60,000 bases of DNA from Bolinopsis microptera (lineage: Eukaryota > Ctenophora > Tentaculata > Lobata > Bolinopsidae), in contig NC_087073.1 of NCBI RefSeq assembly GCF_026151205.1, positions 20,676,837 through 20,736,836 on the forward strand. The letters are read 5' to 3'. The notes beneath the pieces are model-generated. The model did not search any database. It saw nothing but the letters and a program-made list of their open reading frames with translations, and was not told where the DNA came from. Shown piece by piece: positions 58,685-60,000 of this stretch (position 1 is its first letter; every line of letters begins with the position of its first letter). The position numbers and the translations under genes are program-made.

Positions 58685-59361
58685 AGTACAGTGAAAATCA
58701 GTTTTTCTGGATTTTTTCCAAAAGTAAGCATTTTGGGCCTTTATGACCTTTATAGTGTCAATATAAACATGAGCATTAATTTTAAGCCAAAGTTTGAGTC
58801 TCTAAGACCTTCAGAAGCGGAGATACAAATTTGATGAAATTTGTGCCTACGCCTGAACTTAAAATTAGTTTTTTGCAGATATCTCGGAAACAAACAATTT
58901 TAGACCATATATTGATTAGTAAGTTGTATATAAATGTGGCCATTGCGGCGATTTTAAGCTAAAAATTAAGTCTCTATGACCTTCAAGAGCCGAAATACGA
59001 AAATCCCGTATACGCGACTGAGGGTAATTTAGAAAATTTGCCCTGTAGGGTTGTCTCTAGCGAAACAAATTGTCCACCTAAACGATTTTGGTTTAGAATG
59101 ACCTAACAAACAACCCTGTGTTGTCAGAAATAGTACACATCGAAGTGCACACTCAACTACACCCTGCTACTAGAGTAATAGTACTTCTTAGGATGTAATC
59201 ATAACAAAACACATGCGCGGCGCTTTTTGGATAATGATAATGAAATTTTTGGTAATATAATAATAGTAGTAAATCTTTCAAAGTACGAAATATCTCTTTA
59301 AAAGAGCATCCTAGGCACCTTATAGATATCAAAACGCATAAAAAAGAAAACAAAAACATCA

Positions 59362-59760
59362 ACCATCTTCTAACTTCTTCCACTCCTCCCTATCTAAAGC
59401 TAAAAATCTAAGGTCTTCGAAATCAGTCAAATTCTTAAGTCTAATATCAAGATTTCTACTAGTCAAGTCTTTTCTAATAACATCTAATAAGTTTAAACAT
59501 GGTCTACCCCGTCTCCCTTCCATAAAAATATCAGAATTTAAAGCAAATAACATAGAGGTGTATGCTGGTGAGTCTTCCTGTCCTTTTAAGATATGTTTGT
59601 TTTAAGATATGTCCTAACATTCTCCATCGAAACTTAGAGACTCTCACAGACAAGGGAGTGACATAACAACGAGCATAGAGTGCTTCATTAGAAATAACCC
59701 CAGTAGGCCATCTGATGTTGAGGATTCTTCGGAGAATATAATAATAAAATAAATTAAATG
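59362..59760 (-). pseudogene. relic of a different LINE, C-terminal ORF2 segment
   Basis: The minus strand reads LRRILNIRWPTGVISNEALY, then VSKFRWRMLGHIL, a frameshift near 59590 at an imperfect duplication (aagatatgt...aagatatgt), then FMEGRRGRPCLNLLDVIRKD and LRFLALDREEWKKLED. The FRWRMLGHIL and GRRGRP blocks are characteristic of the end of many LINE ORF2 proteins. It is non-functional and not the family at 46-52.5 kb. Confidence 0.75.
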
Positions 59761-59790
59761 ATTAATAAAATTTTGAATCCATATTTTATT

Positions 59791-59895
59791 GTCATACGTT
59801 GTATGACCCGCCGCGCACGAAGTGCGCGGCTCCCCCTGTATCGTCAGAACGATTAAGTGAAACGACCGTGGGTGTCACAACGTGATACAAATATT
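59791..59895. repeat. double-hairpin dispersed repeat
   Basis: Hairpin 1: gtcatac (59791-59797) / gtatgac (59801-59807). Hairpin 2: gccgcgcac (59810-59818) / gtgcgcggc (59822-59830), perfect with a 3-nt loop. These are followed by ctgtatcgt...agtgaaacgac...acgtgatacaa. A further copy begins at 59966 and runs off the window. A decayed copy is at 12461. Confidence 0.8.
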
Positions 59896-59965
59896 TTATT
59901 ATTATTTAAAATGCATGAATGGTGCATTCATTTTTAATTTAAATATTTCAATATTGATTTAATTT

Positions 59966-60000
59966 GTCATATGTTGAATATGACCCGCCGCGCACGAGTG
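59966..60000. repeat. start of another double-hairpin repeat copy, cut by the window edge
   Basis: gtcatat (59966-59972) / atatgac (59978-59984), then ccgccgcgcacgagtg. The closing pair of hairpin 1 differs from the neighbouring copy on both sides (C:G becomes T:A). Confidence 0.75.

Larger units (their letters stand above)
53767..59176. mobile_element. large inverted-repeat (foldback) element with a LINE inserted in one arm
   Basis: The left arm 53767-54970 is the reverse complement of the right arm 55340-56127 plus 58685-59176. Arm ends (actctagtagcagggtgtag and its complement) coincide exactly at 53767 and 59176. Outer and middle arm regions are about 99 percent identical by eye; the innermost 80 bp (54891-54970 / 55340-55420) are nearer 90 percent. 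The arms are made of diverged monomers of the family also found at 43380-44060. The centre (54971-55339) is rich in agct-type hairpins (tagctctttctagctctttc). There is no transposase. Confidence 0.85.

Noticed and set aside
59791-59895. Possible hammerhead ribozyme on the minus strand (a ctgacga box next to a strong stem)
   Set aside because: The GAAA box after stem II and a proper cleavage triplet are missing, and the box is not conserved in the copy at 12461.

Overview
The window is animal nuclear DNA: AT-rich, with spliced genes (GT-AG introns read with the standard code), a CR1-type non-LTR retrotransposon and many simple-sequence and inverted repeats. The gene families (myosin V, a VPS10 sorting receptor, a PIM-like kinase) point to a metazoan. 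The repeat content and SORLA-like domain variants suggest an invertebrate or early-branching animal, but the phylum cannot be fixed from this sequence alone.

Layout. (1) 1-4125, plus strand: the last nine exons of an unconventional myosin V (end of coiled coil plus DIL cargo-binding tail); its motor lies off the left edge. (2) 4126-13660: a repeat-dominated intergenic block. It holds an inverted repeat with telomere-like arms (about 6565-9475) that encloses a 1-kb hyper-palindromic element (8118-9116) with perfect 23-bp terminal inverted repeats. Beside it is a second element (10006-12276) with G-run termini, a 7-bp target-site duplication and a 1.65-kb purine tract. (3) 13661-44692, minus strand: one 30-exon gene that I could join in frame throughout into a 1,597-residue type I receptor. 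Its order is signal peptide, short propeptide with a furin site, VPS10 domain, 10CC module, two PKD domains, five FN3 domains, a membrane-proximal module, a transmembrane helix and a tail ending in an acidic dileucine signal. It combines features of SORLA (VPS10/10CC sequence, FN3 cassette) and SorCS (PKD domains) and lacks the YWTD propeller and LDLR-A repeats of SORLA. A PIM-like Ser/Thr kinase gene (23895-25060, plus strand) sits entirely inside its intron 22. (4) 46015 to about 52.9 kb, minus strand: an apparently intact CR1-like LINE with ORF1 (PHD finger + SGNH esterase) and ORF2 (PHD-like finger + AP endonuclease + reverse transcriptase). (5) 53767-59176: a large inverted repeat whose right arm was later hit by a 5'-truncated, nearly identical copy of that LINE. 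(6) 59.2-60 kb: a relic of a different LINE and copies of a short hairpin-rich dispersed repeat that runs off the right edge.

The host genes share a membrane-trafficking flavour (cargo-binding myosin, sorting receptor), but nothing shows co-regulation. The most unusual items are the VPS10-PKD-FN3 receptor architecture, the kinase nested in it, and the three families of inverted-repeat elements.
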